Below, piece by piece: positions 47,369 to 55,150 of a DNA stretch of 64,000 nucleotides. Position 1 is the first letter of the stretch. Each line of letters opens with the position of its first letter. Position numbers and translations under genes: made by a program. The notes under the pieces were generated by a model. It ran no database searches, had not been told where the DNA came from, and saw only the letters and a program-made list of their open reading frames with translations. The stretch is from Streptomyces mirabilis (lineage in GTDB: Bacteria > Actinomycetota > Actinomycetes > Streptomycetales > Streptomycetaceae), in assembly GCF_018310535.1 (NCBI RefSeq), contig NZ_CP074102.1, forward strand, positions 3,162,001 through 3,226,000. The letters run 5' to 3'.

Positions 47369-47578
47369 CCCGCGGCCACCCTGGAAACCCGACCGGTTTT
47401 TCCGCGATCGCGCATGATCTCTTTCCGTGACCGCGCCTGATTCCTTTCCGCCACTCTTTCCGCCGCGGACGCCGTCACCGTTCAGGATCGTTTCATTACG
47501 GTCAGCCACAGTCGGTCCCGATCAATGGCCTCCAGGATCAAGGTCACGAAAATGTATCGGGCATATCGCACATCAAAC

Positions 47579-47608
47579 TTCACAGAACACTTATGAGTTG
47601 GCTAGCGT
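47579..47608 (+). promoter_or_regulatory. vegetative-type promoter before the c-di-AMP leader
   Basis: TTCACA (47579-47584), 18 bp, then TAGCGT (47603-47608). The start would be near 47615, just upstream of the riboswitch, leaving about 215 nt of leader before the NlpC/P60 start. Confidence 0.5.
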
Positions 47609-47654
47609 GCCGGGCAGGCCGCTCGACCCAACCGGCGAACACCGCCGGGCCGTG

Positions 47655-47812
47655 CGGCCTCCGCCGAGTCCGGTGCGCCCACGCGGCAGCCGGAGCCGGG
47701 GACCCAACCGACCTTGGGGTGAATCGGTCCAACTGTCCGCTGGGACAAGGACCGTAGGGCAAACCTTCCGGAATCACCCGCCCGAACCCGACAGCTAACT
47801 CGGTAGGCGGAT
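47655..47812 (+). promoter_or_regulatory. ydaO/yuaA-type cyclic di-AMP riboswitch
   Basis: The conserved blocks of the ydaO RNA appear in order: CCGCCGAGTCCGGTG, GGAGCCGGGGACCCAA near 47691, GGGGTGAATCGGTCC near 47716, GTAGGGCAAA near 47754, and CCGAACCCGACAGCTAACT near 47782. In Streptomyces this RNA precedes genes for cell-wall hydrolases and turns them off when c-di-AMP is high. Here it controls the NlpC/P60 gene that starts 20 bp later. Confidence 0.9.
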
Positions 47813-47831
47813 GACGGAAGGAGTCGCCACC

Positions 47832-49001
47832 TTGGCGTCGCATCGCAAGTGGAGTCCTACGGGTACACGCATAGCGGGTATACGGACCCCCGCCCTCGCC
47901 ACGGCGGCCCTCACCTCCGTGGCCCTGCTCTCCCAGACGGCGAACGCCGCGCCCTCGGCCGATCCCAAGCCGAGCGTCGAAGAGGTCGAGAAGAAGGTCG
48001 ACGACCTCTACCACCAGGCCGAGGCGGCGACCGAGAAGTACAACGCGACGAGGGAGAAGACCGCGCAGCAGCGCAAGCGCGTCGACTCCCTCCTCGACGA
48101 CGTGGCCCAGCGCACCGAGAAGCTCAACACCGCGCGCGAGGAGCTGGGTTCGTTCGCCGCGGCGCAGTACCGCACCGGTGCCTCCGCCCCCGACACCGCG
48201 ACCCTCCTGCTGGCCGACAATCCACAGGACTACTTCGACCAGACCCAGCTGATGGACCGGCTGACCAGCCGCCAGAAGGTGGCCGTCGACGACTACATCA
48301 CCGAGCAGGCCGCCACCACCAAGAAGCGCGCGGAGGCCTCCCAGAGCCTGCAGACGCTCACCACGACGCAAAGTGCGCTGAAGACGTCCAAGGCCGACGT
48401 GCAGCGCAAGCTCGCCGAGGCGCGCGACCTGCTCTCGAAGCTGACCGCCGAGGAGAAGGCGCGGCTCGCGGCGATCGAGAAGAAGAAGCAGGAAGCGGCC
48501 GACCGCAAGGCGGCGGAACTGGCGCAGCAGCAGGCCGCGGCGGAGAAGAAGGCCCAGGAGGCGGCCGCCCAGCAGCAGACGACCTCCGGGACCACCGGCA
48601 CCTCGGGCACCTCGGGGAGTTCGGCCACCGACTCCTCGTACACCGCCAAGGCCGACAAGGCCCTCGCCTTCGCCCGCACCCAGATCGGCAAGCCGTACGT
48701 CTGGGGCGCGACCGGGCCCGGCTCCTACGACTGCTCCGGCCTCACCCAGGCCGCCTGGAAGGCCGCCGGCGTCGATCTCCCGCGTACCACCTGGGACCAG
48801 GTCAACGTGGGCACGACGGTCCCGCTCGCCGATATCAAGCCCGGTGACCTCGTCTTCTTCTACGACGACATCAGCCACGTCGGCCTCTACATCGGCAACG
48901 GCATGATGATCCACGCCCCCAAGCCGGGCGCGTACGTCCGCGAGGAGTCGATCTTCTACGGCGGTGAGTCAATCATCCACAGCGTGGTGCGTCCGGCCTA
49001 A
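47832..49001 (+). CDS. secreted NlpC/P60 endopeptidase under c-di-AMP control
   Basis: From the TTG at 47832 (8 bp after GGAAGGAG) the protein has 389 residues: a signal peptide, a long RipA-like coiled coil (SVEEVEKKVDDLYHQAEAATEKYNATREKTAQQRKRVDSLL onward), a Thr/Ser/Gly linker, and a C-terminal NlpC/P60 domain. The catalytic cysteine is in GSYDCSGLTQAAW and the histidine in ISHVGLYIG, with MMIHAPKPG. It should cleave stem peptides of peptidoglycan during growth or germination. ATG at 47811 is possible, but it overlaps the riboswitch end. Confidence 0.92.
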   Translation: MASHRKWSPTGTRIAGIRTPALATAALTSVALLSQTANAAPSADPKPSVEEVEKKVDDLYHQAEAATEKYNATREKTAQQRKRVDSLLDDVAQRTEKLNTAREELGSFAAAQYRTGASAPDTATLLLADNPQDYFDQTQLMDRLTSRQKVAVDDYITEQAATTKKRAEASQSLQTLTTTQSALKTSKADVQRKLAEARDLLSKLTAEEKARLAAIEKKKQEAADRKAAELAQQQAAAEKKAQEAAAQQQTTSGTTGTSGTSGSSATDSSYTAKADKALAFARTQIGKPYVWGATGPGSYDCSGLTQAAWKAAGVDLPRTTWDQVNVGTTVPLADIKPGDLVFFYDDISHVGLYIGNGMMIHAPKPGAYVREESIFYGGESIIHSVVRPA

Positions 49002-49016
49002 CGCCCCGGCGCCCGG

Positions 49017-49055
49017 CACGCGCGCGTGGGGCTCATCGGACTCCACGCGCGCGTG
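49017..49055 (+). terminator. hairpin terminator of the first NlpC/P60 gene
   Basis: CACGCGCGCGTGG (49017-49029) pairs perfectly with CCACGCGCGCGTG (49043-49055), 15 bp after the stop. Each arm is itself nearly palindromic. Confidence 0.75.
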
Positions 49056-49096
49056 GCCCGCCGCCAACCCGCTCGAAGGTCCTTAGCATCGGGCCC

Positions 49097-50071
49097 ATGT
49101 CAGCCATCTCCCCGCCCGGCCCCCGGTGGACCGGCCTGCGCACCTGGTGGGCGCAGAGTCCGCCGGGCGCCGGAGCCGCGATCCTGGCCACCGGCATCAT
49201 CTCGATCGGGCTGGAGCAGACCGGCTACGAGATCCTGTCCCGGATCGTGCTGGCCCTGGCGGCCGTCGGCTGGCTCGGGCTCGCCGCGGCCTTCGTCGTA
49301 CGGCTGCTGCGGGAACGGGAGCGGTGGCTGGCGGAGGCCGCTGCGCCGGGCGCGCTCACCGCGGTCGCGGCGACCACCGTGCTCGGCACGCGGCTGGTCA
49401 CGCTGGGGTGGGAGGTGCCGGCCGAGGCCCTGCTCGCCCTGTCGGCGGTGCTCTGGCCCGGGCTGCTCTTCCTGGTCGTACGGCAATGGCGGCCCCGTAT
49501 GCCCGGAGCGGTGTTCCTCGGCTGTGTGGCCACGCAGGGGCTCGCGGTGCTCGGCGCGACGCTCGCCCCCGCGACGCACACGGACTGGCTCGCGCACACC
49601 GCGCTGGTGCTGTTCTGGCTGGGGCTCCTGCTCTACGCGCTGGCGATGTTCTACTTCGACTACCGCGAGGTCGCCACGGGCGCCGGGGACCAGTGGGTCG
49701 CGGCCGGCGCGCTCGCCATCTCGGCGCTGGCGGGGTCGAAGCTGATCCTCGCGTACCAGGCGAACATCTACCTGTGGAACAACGACGACAACGGCGTGCT
49801 GCGCTGGGTGACCGAGGCGCTGCTCGTGCTCGTCCTCGGCTCGTACTGCGTGCTGGCCGTGGCGGAGGCCCGGTGGCCCCGCCCGCGCTACGACGTGCTG
49901 CGCTGGGCGACCGTGTTCCCGCTGGGGATGACGGCGGTGGCGGCGCTGTCGGTCGCGGCCGCCATCGGCGTCGGCTGGCTCAGGGGGCTCGGGCAGGTAC
50001 TGCTGTGGATCTCGGTCGCGGCGTGGCTGGCGGTGGTGGTCGTAGCGGTCAGGCGTCCTCAGGAGCCGTAG
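49097..50071 (+). CDS. SLAC1/TDT-type anion or C4-dicarboxylate transporter-like protein
   Basis: The 324-residue product has about ten transmembrane helices, starting with GAGAAILATGIISIGLEQTGYEILSRIVLALAAVGWLGLAAAFVV and ending VLLWISVAAWLAVVVVAV. The pattern ATGIISIGL and the regular helix spacing resemble the TDT/SLAC1 family (tellurite resistance TehA, malate permease, anion channels). Substrate not predictable. It starts at 49097 with a weak ribosome site. It is downstream of the terminator of the NlpC/P60 gene, so it is probably transcribed separately. Confidence 0.72.
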   Translation: MSAISPPGPRWTGLRTWWAQSPPGAGAAILATGIISIGLEQTGYEILSRIVLALAAVGWLGLAAAFVVRLLRERERWLAEAAAPGALTAVAATTVLGTRLVTLGWEVPAEALLALSAVLWPGLLFLVVRQWRPRMPGAVFLGCVATQGLAVLGATLAPATHTDWLAHTALVLFWLGLLLYALAMFYFDYREVATGAGDQWVAAGALAISALAGSKLILAYQANIYLWNNDDNGVLRWVTEALLVLVLGSYCVLAVAEARWPRPRYDVLRWATVFPLGMTAVAALSVAAAIGVGWLRGLGQVLLWISVAAWLAVVVVAVRRPQEP

Positions 50072-50150
50072 GCGTCGGGCGTCCGCACGAGCCGTAGCCG
50101 TCAGATGTCCGGAAGCGCCGTAGCCGTCCGTGGGGGCCTTCGGGGGGCCG

Positions 50151-50504
50151 TCAGGTCCAGAGCACCGCGATGAAGATGTTCGCGGTCGTGAGCAGCCCTA
50201 CGAGCCCGAACAGGCCCTTGTCCACCTTCTCGTCGTCCCGCTTCACATAGACGAGCCCGAGGATCACGATCAGCAGGGCGAGCTTCACGCCGATCTTGAT
50301 GGTGTTGACCGAGTGGTCGTCGGCCTGGTTGAGGCCGACGAGGGCGACGCCCGTGACCAGCATGGTCAGCGCGCCGTACAGCATGGCGGGGACGAACCGG
50401 GCGGTGCCCTGGCCCATCGCCTTCATCTGGGTGAGGAAACCGCCGAGGAGCGAGGCGATGCCGATGATGTGCAGGCCGACGAAGAGATGGATGAGTACGT
50501 CCAT
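50151..50504 (-). CDS. small four-helix membrane protein
   Basis: The 117-residue product has four predicted transmembrane helices (MDVLIHLFVGLHIIGIASLLGGFL, VPAMLYGALTMLVTGVALVGL, TIKIGVKLALLIVILGLVYVKR, GLFGLVGLLTTANIFIAVLW). HLFVGLHIIGIASLLGGFLTQM and a conserved histidine pair (H6, H13) give it a slight resemblance to cytochrome b-like membrane proteins, but heme binding is not shown. The ATG at 50504 is preferred over the upstream GTG. Function unknown. Confidence 0.78.
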   Translation of the reverse strand: MDVLIHLFVGLHIIGIASLLGGFLTQMKAMGQGTARFVPAMLYGALTMLVTGVALVGLNQADDHSVNTIKIGVKLALLIVILGLVYVKRDDEKVDKGLFGLVGLLTTANIFIAVLWT

Positions 50505-50805
50505 GGAGCCGGAGCCTAATCGGCGGCCCTCACCCCTCTTGTCACCGGCCCACCCCCTGTAGACCACTACCACCCGGGAACCACCGATTGTCCCGGAACC
50601 GCCCCATCGGTCATCACACCGCGTGAAGTCGACGGCGCCGGGCCGGGATCACGGTCACATGCGGTCACCCCGCGATCCAGTGGCGCCACTTCCGTACATG
50701 ACGTTACCGGGACATCACTCTCAGGTTTAGCGTCCTCCACCAGGTGGCCGGCTCCCCACCGCCGCCCGGGCCAGGGGCGGCAGCCGGACACCACCGCCGA
50801 GAAAG

Positions 50806-50849
50806 GTCCGGCGGCGGCCCGCTCCCCCTGTGTGGGGCCGCCGCCGGAC
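50806..50849 (+). other. 15-bp perfect hairpin in the leader of the second NlpC/P60 gene
   Basis: GTCCGGCGGCGGCCC (50806-50820) pairs perfectly with GGGCCGCCGCCGGAC (50835-50849) around a 14-base loop, 66 bp before the start. A perfect palindrome AGTGGCGCCACT lies at 50679-50690 in the same 411-bp gene-free region. No ydaO motif is seen here. Confidence 0.55.
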
Positions 50850-50915
50850 GTGTCCCCGCTGACCGCGCTCGTCCCCGGCGGTCGTACGCAAGTCCCGGGA
50901 AGGATGTGGGCCCTC

Positions 50916-51998
50916 GTGGCAGCGCACCGAAAGCCCAGACAGCGCTCGCTCGGTGGAAACACGGCCCGCACAGCCGCGACCATCGCCCTCGCGGGAGCGG
51001 CCACGGCGACGGGCTTCGACGGGACGGGGCACGCGGACCCGCAGCTGTCGCCGGCACAGGTGAAGGCCAAGGTGGACAAGTTGTACGAGGAGGCGGAGGT
51101 CGCCACCCAGAAGTACGACGGCGCGAAGGACAAGGCAGACAAGGCCGAGCAGCGGCTGAACGCGCTGCGTGACGAGGCGGCGCGCAGGGAGGACCGGCTC
51201 AACACGGCTCGGGACGCGCTGGGTTCGATCGCCGCCGCGCAGTACCGCAGCGGAGGCCTGGACCCCGCGCTGCAACTCGCGCTCTCCGACAACCCCGACC
51301 AGTACCTGGAAGGGGCCGCGTTCGCCGAGCGGGCCGGCAGCCGACAGGCGGAGGCCGTGGCCCGGGTGCGCAAGCAGCTGCGGGAGATCGAGCAGCTGCG
51401 CGGGGCCGCGCATGTCGAGCTGGCCTCACTCAAGTCGCGTCAGGCGGAGCTGAAGCGGGCCAAGAAGACGATCACCGGGAAGCTGAACACGGCGCGGCAA
51501 CTGCTGTCGCGGCTCACCGACGAGCAGCGCGCGCAGCTCGGGGACCTGGGAGCGGCCGGGGGTACGGGAAGCGCCGGGCAGCGCGCCTCGCGCTCCGCCG
51601 CGCGGGACCTCGGCCCGGTGTCGTCGCCCGGCTCCGTCGCGGCGCCCAACTCCCGTGCGGCGGAGGCCGTCGCGTATGCCTACGGGAAGCTCGGCAGCCC
51701 CTACGTCTGGGGCGCCACCGGGCCCGACGCCTTCGACTGCTCGGGCCTGGCCCAGGCCGCGTACCGCGCCGCGGGCATCTCGCTGCCGCGCACGACGTAC
51801 GCGCAGATCAACGCCGGACGCCGGGTCTCGCGGTCCGAACTCCTCCCCGGTGACCTGGTGTTCTTCTACTCGGGAATCAGCCATGTGGGCATCTACGTGG
51901 GCAACGGCCAGATGATCCACGCCCCGAACCCGTCGGCGCCCGTGCGGCTGGCGCCGGTCGACGAGATGCCGTTCGCGGGAGCCACCCGAGTGGCGTGA
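50916..51998 (+). CDS. second secreted NlpC/P60 endopeptidase
   Basis: From the GTG at 50916 the protein has 360 residues: a signal peptide (VAAHRKPRQRSLGGNTARTAATIALAGAATATGF), a coiled coil (LSPAQVKAKVDKLYEEAEVATQKYDGAKDKADKAEQRLNALR onward), and a C-terminal NlpC/P60 domain. The catalytic cysteine is in DAFDCSGLAQAAY, with a histidine in ISHVGIYVG and QMIHAPNPS. It is a paralogue of the gene at 47832 and shares its architecture, but lacks the c-di-AMP leader. ATG at 50904 is an alternative start. It probably cleaves peptidoglycan stem peptides. Confidence 0.9.
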   Translation: MAAHRKPRQRSLGGNTARTAATIALAGAATATGFDGTGHADPQLSPAQVKAKVDKLYEEAEVATQKYDGAKDKADKAEQRLNALRDEAARREDRLNTARDALGSIAAAQYRSGGLDPALQLALSDNPDQYLEGAAFAERAGSRQAEAVARVRKQLREIEQLRGAAHVELASLKSRQAELKRAKKTITGKLNTARQLLSRLTDEQRAQLGDLGAAGGTGSAGQRASRSAARDLGPVSSPGSVAAPNSRAAEAVAYAYGKLGSPYVWGATGPDAFDCSGLAQAAYRAAGISLPRTTYAQINAGRRVSRSELLPGDLVFFYSGISHVGIYVGNGQMIHAPNPSAPVRLAPVDEMPFAGATRVA

Positions 51999-52135
51999 AA
52001 GACGCGGGGGCGACCGCGGTGTGGTGCGGACGGAGAAGTGGATCACGGTAGCGTCGGCGCGGACTCTGTTTCCGTCGTCATCGCTCCGTCGTCCCACCGT
52101 CGTTCCGTCGACGCTCCGTCGTCCGAGAGGTTCTG

Positions 52136-52768
52136 ATGCCCGGCTCTCTGCTGCCGCCTCCGCCGCCGCCCGCGCACATCAGGACCTGGCCGGACCGGGC
52201 CGCGCTGCTGGCCGACCGGGGGCGGGCGCTGGAGGAGCTGCGCCGGCGGAGCCTGGGGGTGCACCGGGTGCTGCTGCTCTGGCTGCTGGCGCTCGCGGCG
52301 ATCGTCGGCTGGGCGCTGCTGGTGCTGCCGCTGCGACAACTCGAGCAGCGCGACCCCACCGGTTTCGTCCTGGGCCCGCTCTTCGCCCTGCTGGGCCTGG
52401 CCGCGCTCGCCCCGACCGTCGTCGCCGTCGCCCTCTCCGTCCGCCGGGACCACCACATACACCGACTGCTCGACGCCTGGTCCGAGCTGGACCGGCACCC
52501 CGCGACCGACTCCCGGCTCCGCTCCCCCGGCCTCAGCCTCTTCTGGCTGCTCTCCTCGCTCGGCGTCTGCGCGATCGGTGCCTGGACGTCCTTCACGGCG
52601 GCCGCGCGGGCCGAGCCCGGCCACGCCCTGTACAGCGATGTCGTCCAGGGCATGGGCATCGGCCTGATCCTGTGGCTGACCGGCCTCATCGGCATCGTGA
52701 AGGCCGTACGCCACTACCGCTGGGCGCTACGGATACTGGGCCCGGCGCCCGACGCGAAACACCGGTAG
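52136..52768 (+). CDS. membrane protein, unknown function
   Basis: The 210-residue protein has a proline run at the N-terminus (PPPPPPAHIRTWPDRAALLADRG). Four transmembrane helices follow in two pairs (VLLLWLLALAAIVGWALLVLP, GPLFALLGLAALAPTVVAVALSV, LSLFWLLSSLGVCAIGAWTSF, GMGIGLILWLTGLIGIVKAV). GAGAGG precedes the ATG. No family recognised. It is convergent with the response regulator gene, 60 bp away. Confidence 0.75.
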   Translation: MPGSLLPPPPPPAHIRTWPDRAALLADRGRALEELRRRSLGVHRVLLLWLLALAAIVGWALLVLPLRQLEQRDPTGFVLGPLFALLGLAALAPTVVAVALSVRRDHHIHRLLDAWSELDRHPATDSRLRSPGLSLFWLLSSLGVCAIGAWTSFTAAARAEPGHALYSDVVQGMGIGLILWLTGLIGIVKAVRHYRWALRILGPAPDAKHR

Positions 52769-52828
52769 GCACCGGGCACCTCCGGCGGGCTCAGTGGACG
52801 TGGCCCTGAACCCTCACGACGCGATCGG

Positions 52829-53686
52829 CTAGACCAGCCGACGCGCCGTGGCCCATCGGGTCAGCTCGTGGCGGTTGGACAGCTGGAGCTTCCTGAGGAC
52901 CGCCGAGACGTGCGACTCGACCGTCTTCACCGAGATGAACAGCTGCTTGGCGATCTCCTTGTAGGCGTAACCGCGGGCGATGAGACGCAGGACCTCGCGC
53001 TCGCGCTGGGTGAGACGGTCGAGGTCCTCGTCGACGGGCGGGGCGTCGGTGGAGGCGAACGCGTCCAGGACGAATCCGGCCAGGCGGGGCGAGAAGACCG
53101 CGTCGCCGTCCTGGACACGGAAGACGGAGTCCACCAGGTCGGTGCCGGTGATGGTCTTGGTGACGTACCCACGGGCGCCGCCGCGGATCACGCCGATGAC
53201 GTCCTCCGCGGCGTCCGACACGGAGAGCGCGAGGAATCGGACCGGCTGCCGGGCGTCGGCCATCAACGGGGCGCAGCGGCGCAGCACTTCGACACCGCCG
53301 CCGCCCGGCAGATGGACGTCCAGCAGGACGACCTCGGGCCGGGTGGCCGTGATGACCGTGACCGCCTGGTCGACGTCCGCGGCCTCACCGACCACCTCGA
53401 CGCCGGTCCGCTCGGTCTCTCCGATCTCGGCCTGCACTCCCGTACGGAACATGCGGTGGTCGTCGACGAGCACGACCCGCACACGACGGCCGCCCGCGGC
53501 AGCGGTCGCGTTGGCGCCGACGGCGGTCGAACCCGTGGGCGCGCCCACACCGGCGACGGACTCGGCGGCCGGCCCGATGGTCGACTCGGTCGCGGCCTCG
53601 GCCCCGGTCCCGGCCGTACCCACGGCGGCATCCTCCGGCCCGTTCGATGCCGGGGCCTGCCCGGTCGGTCCGTTCACGTCGCTCAT
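52829..53686 (-). CDS. LuxR-type response regulator with Ala/Thr-rich N-terminal extension
   Basis: The 285-residue regulator has an unusual extension of about 66 residues rich in Ala, Gly and Thr. A receiver domain follows (VRVVLVDDHRMFRTGV with acidic D75/D76, phospho-acceptor D123 in VVLLDVHLPGG), then a NarL/LuxR HTH (LTQREREVLRLIARGYAYKEIAKQLFISVKTVESHVSAVLRKLQL). It overlaps the upstream kinase gene by 4 bp and is certainly its partner. Targets probably include the divergent PspC gene; this is inference from position. Confidence 0.93.
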   Translation of the reverse strand: MSDVNGPTGQAPASNGPEDAAVGTAGTGAEAATESTIGPAAESVAGVGAPTGSTAVGANATAAAGGRRVRVVLVDDHRMFRTGVQAEIGETERTGVEVVGEAADVDQAVTVITATRPEVVLLDVHLPGGGGVEVLRRCAPLMADARQPVRFLALSVSDAAEDVIGVIRGGARGYVTKTITGTDLVDSVFRVQDGDAVFSPRLAGFVLDAFASTDAPPVDEDLDRLTQREREVLRLIARGYAYKEIAKQLFISVKTVESHVSAVLRKLQLSNRHELTRWATARRLV

Positions 53687-54972
53687 GACGTCTTCTCCGC
53701 CCTTTCCATCTCCAGCTCGACCTCCGTGCCGCCGTCCGGCACCGCGCGCAGTCGCGCCGTGCCGCCGTTGCGCTCCATGCGGCCGATGATCGATTCTCTG
53801 ACGCCCATGCGGTCGGCGGGTATCCCGTCGAGGTCGAAGCCGGGACCGCGGTCGCGGACGGACACGAAGACCGTCCTGCCCTCGACTTCGGCGTAGACCT
53901 GTACGGCGCCGCCCTCGCCACCGTACTTGGCGGCGTTCACCATCGCTTCCCGCGCGGCCTGCATCTGTGCGGTCAGGCCCTCGTCGAGCGGGCAGTCGCC
54001 CACGACGACGACCTCGATGGGGACGCCGTGCTTGTCCTCGACCTCGGCCGCGTTGCGGCGGACCGCCTCGGCCAGGGTCGCGGGCTCGTCCGCCTCGTCC
54101 TTGCCGGTGCCCTCCGGTTTGTAGAGCCAGGCGCGCAGGTCGCGCTCCTGGGCGCGGGCGAGCCGTCGCACCTCGTTCGCGTTCTCCGCGTTGCGCTGGA
54201 TCAACGTCAGGGTGTGCAGTACCGAGTCGTGGACGTGGGCGGCGACCTCGGCCCTCTCCTGGGCGCGGATGCGCATCAGGCGCTCCTCGGAGAGGTCCTG
54301 GGTCATGCGCACGAGATAGGGGCCGGCGAGGAGTGCTGTGCCGACCAGGACCGCGAGTGCCGCCTGAAGGACCGAACCGAGGTGGGCCGCCGAGCCCTGG
54401 AGCACGAATATTCCGGAGACGCCCGCGGTGACGAGCAGGACACCGGCCGCGGAGCGCAGCAGCGTGAGCGTACGACGACGACGGCCGACCTCGACCCAGC
54501 GGGCCCGCCGCGCGTTGTCCGCCTGGCGCCAGACCAGGGCGACGCCCGCGCCGACGAGAACGGTCGGCCAGAGATAGGCCCTTGCCCCACCGCCGAGATT
54601 CACATTGCCCACGAAGACCATGGCCACGACGACCATGAGGAGCAGGGCGACCATCTGACCCCGGTCCGGCTTGCGGGCCACGAGTCTGCGGCGGCCGTCG
54701 GGGGCGGTCTCGGTGGTGAAGGCCGGGGTGCGCTCGGAGTCGACGCCGCCGACGCCGAGCGGCACGAAGAACCAGAACGCGGCGTAGAGCAGTGCCCCGA
54801 GACCGTCCGCCATGAACAGGCCGACGAACACCAGTCGCACCCAGATCACAGGCAGCCCGAGGTGCCCGGCGAGCCCTCGCGCCACGCCCCCGAGCCAGCG
54901 TCCGTCGCTGCTGCGGTAGAGCTTGCGCGGGGGCCGCGGGTCGTCGAGGGGCACTGCTGCGGCTTCCGGCAT
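53683..54972 (-). CDS. PspC-domain sensor histidine kinase
   Basis: The 429-residue kinase begins with a PspC domain (RKLYRSSDGRWLGGVARGLAGHLGLPVIWVRLVFVGLFMADGLGALLYAAFWFFVPLG). Further transmembrane helices follow, then a NarX/DesK-type dimerisation region with the phospho-acceptor in AAHVHDSVLHTLTLIQRNAENANEVRRLARAQERDLR. The ATPase domain carries QAAREAMVNAAKYGG and RDRGPGFDLDGIPADRMGVRESIIGRM. A PspC input suggests membrane or envelope stress. ATG at 54972 is preferred; ATG at 55008 is possible. It is coupled to the response regulator gene and divergent from a PspC/LiaF-like gene. Confidence 0.92.
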   Translation of the reverse strand: MPEAAAVPLDDPRPPRKLYRSSDGRWLGGVARGLAGHLGLPVIWVRLVFVGLFMADGLGALLYAAFWFFVPLGVGGVDSERTPAFTTETAPDGRRRLVARKPDRGQMVALLLMVVVAMVFVGNVNLGGGARAYLWPTVLVGAGVALVWRQADNARRARWVEVGRRRRTLTLLRSAAGVLLVTAGVSGIFVLQGSAAHLGSVLQAALAVLVGTALLAGPYLVRMTQDLSEERLMRIRAQERAEVAAHVHDSVLHTLTLIQRNAENANEVRRLARAQERDLRAWLYKPEGTGKDEADEPATLAEAVRRNAAEVEDKHGVPIEVVVVGDCPLDEGLTAQMQAAREAMVNAAKYGGEGGAVQVYAEVEGRTVFVSVRDRGPGFDLDGIPADRMGVRESIIGRMERNGGTARLRAVPDGGTEVELEMERAEKTS

Positions 54973-55150
54973 GCCATCGATGTTCACACGGCCGGAGGGC
55001 AGGAGCATCAGGGTCGACCCCCGAGACTCCCCTGATCTTCGAGAGACCGGTGCTCGAACGGTTCCCTCCACCCCCGTCAGGGCCGATATCAGGGTTCGGC
55101 CAGGGTCGTCCCGACTGCCGCCGGGCCTTCCCGCCCGTCACCATGGACAC

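Noticed and set aside
44724..47417. 897-codon plus-strand open frame opposite pcrA
   Set aside because: It mirrors the helicase on the other strand and has no recognisable domain; the pcrA motifs are unequivocal.
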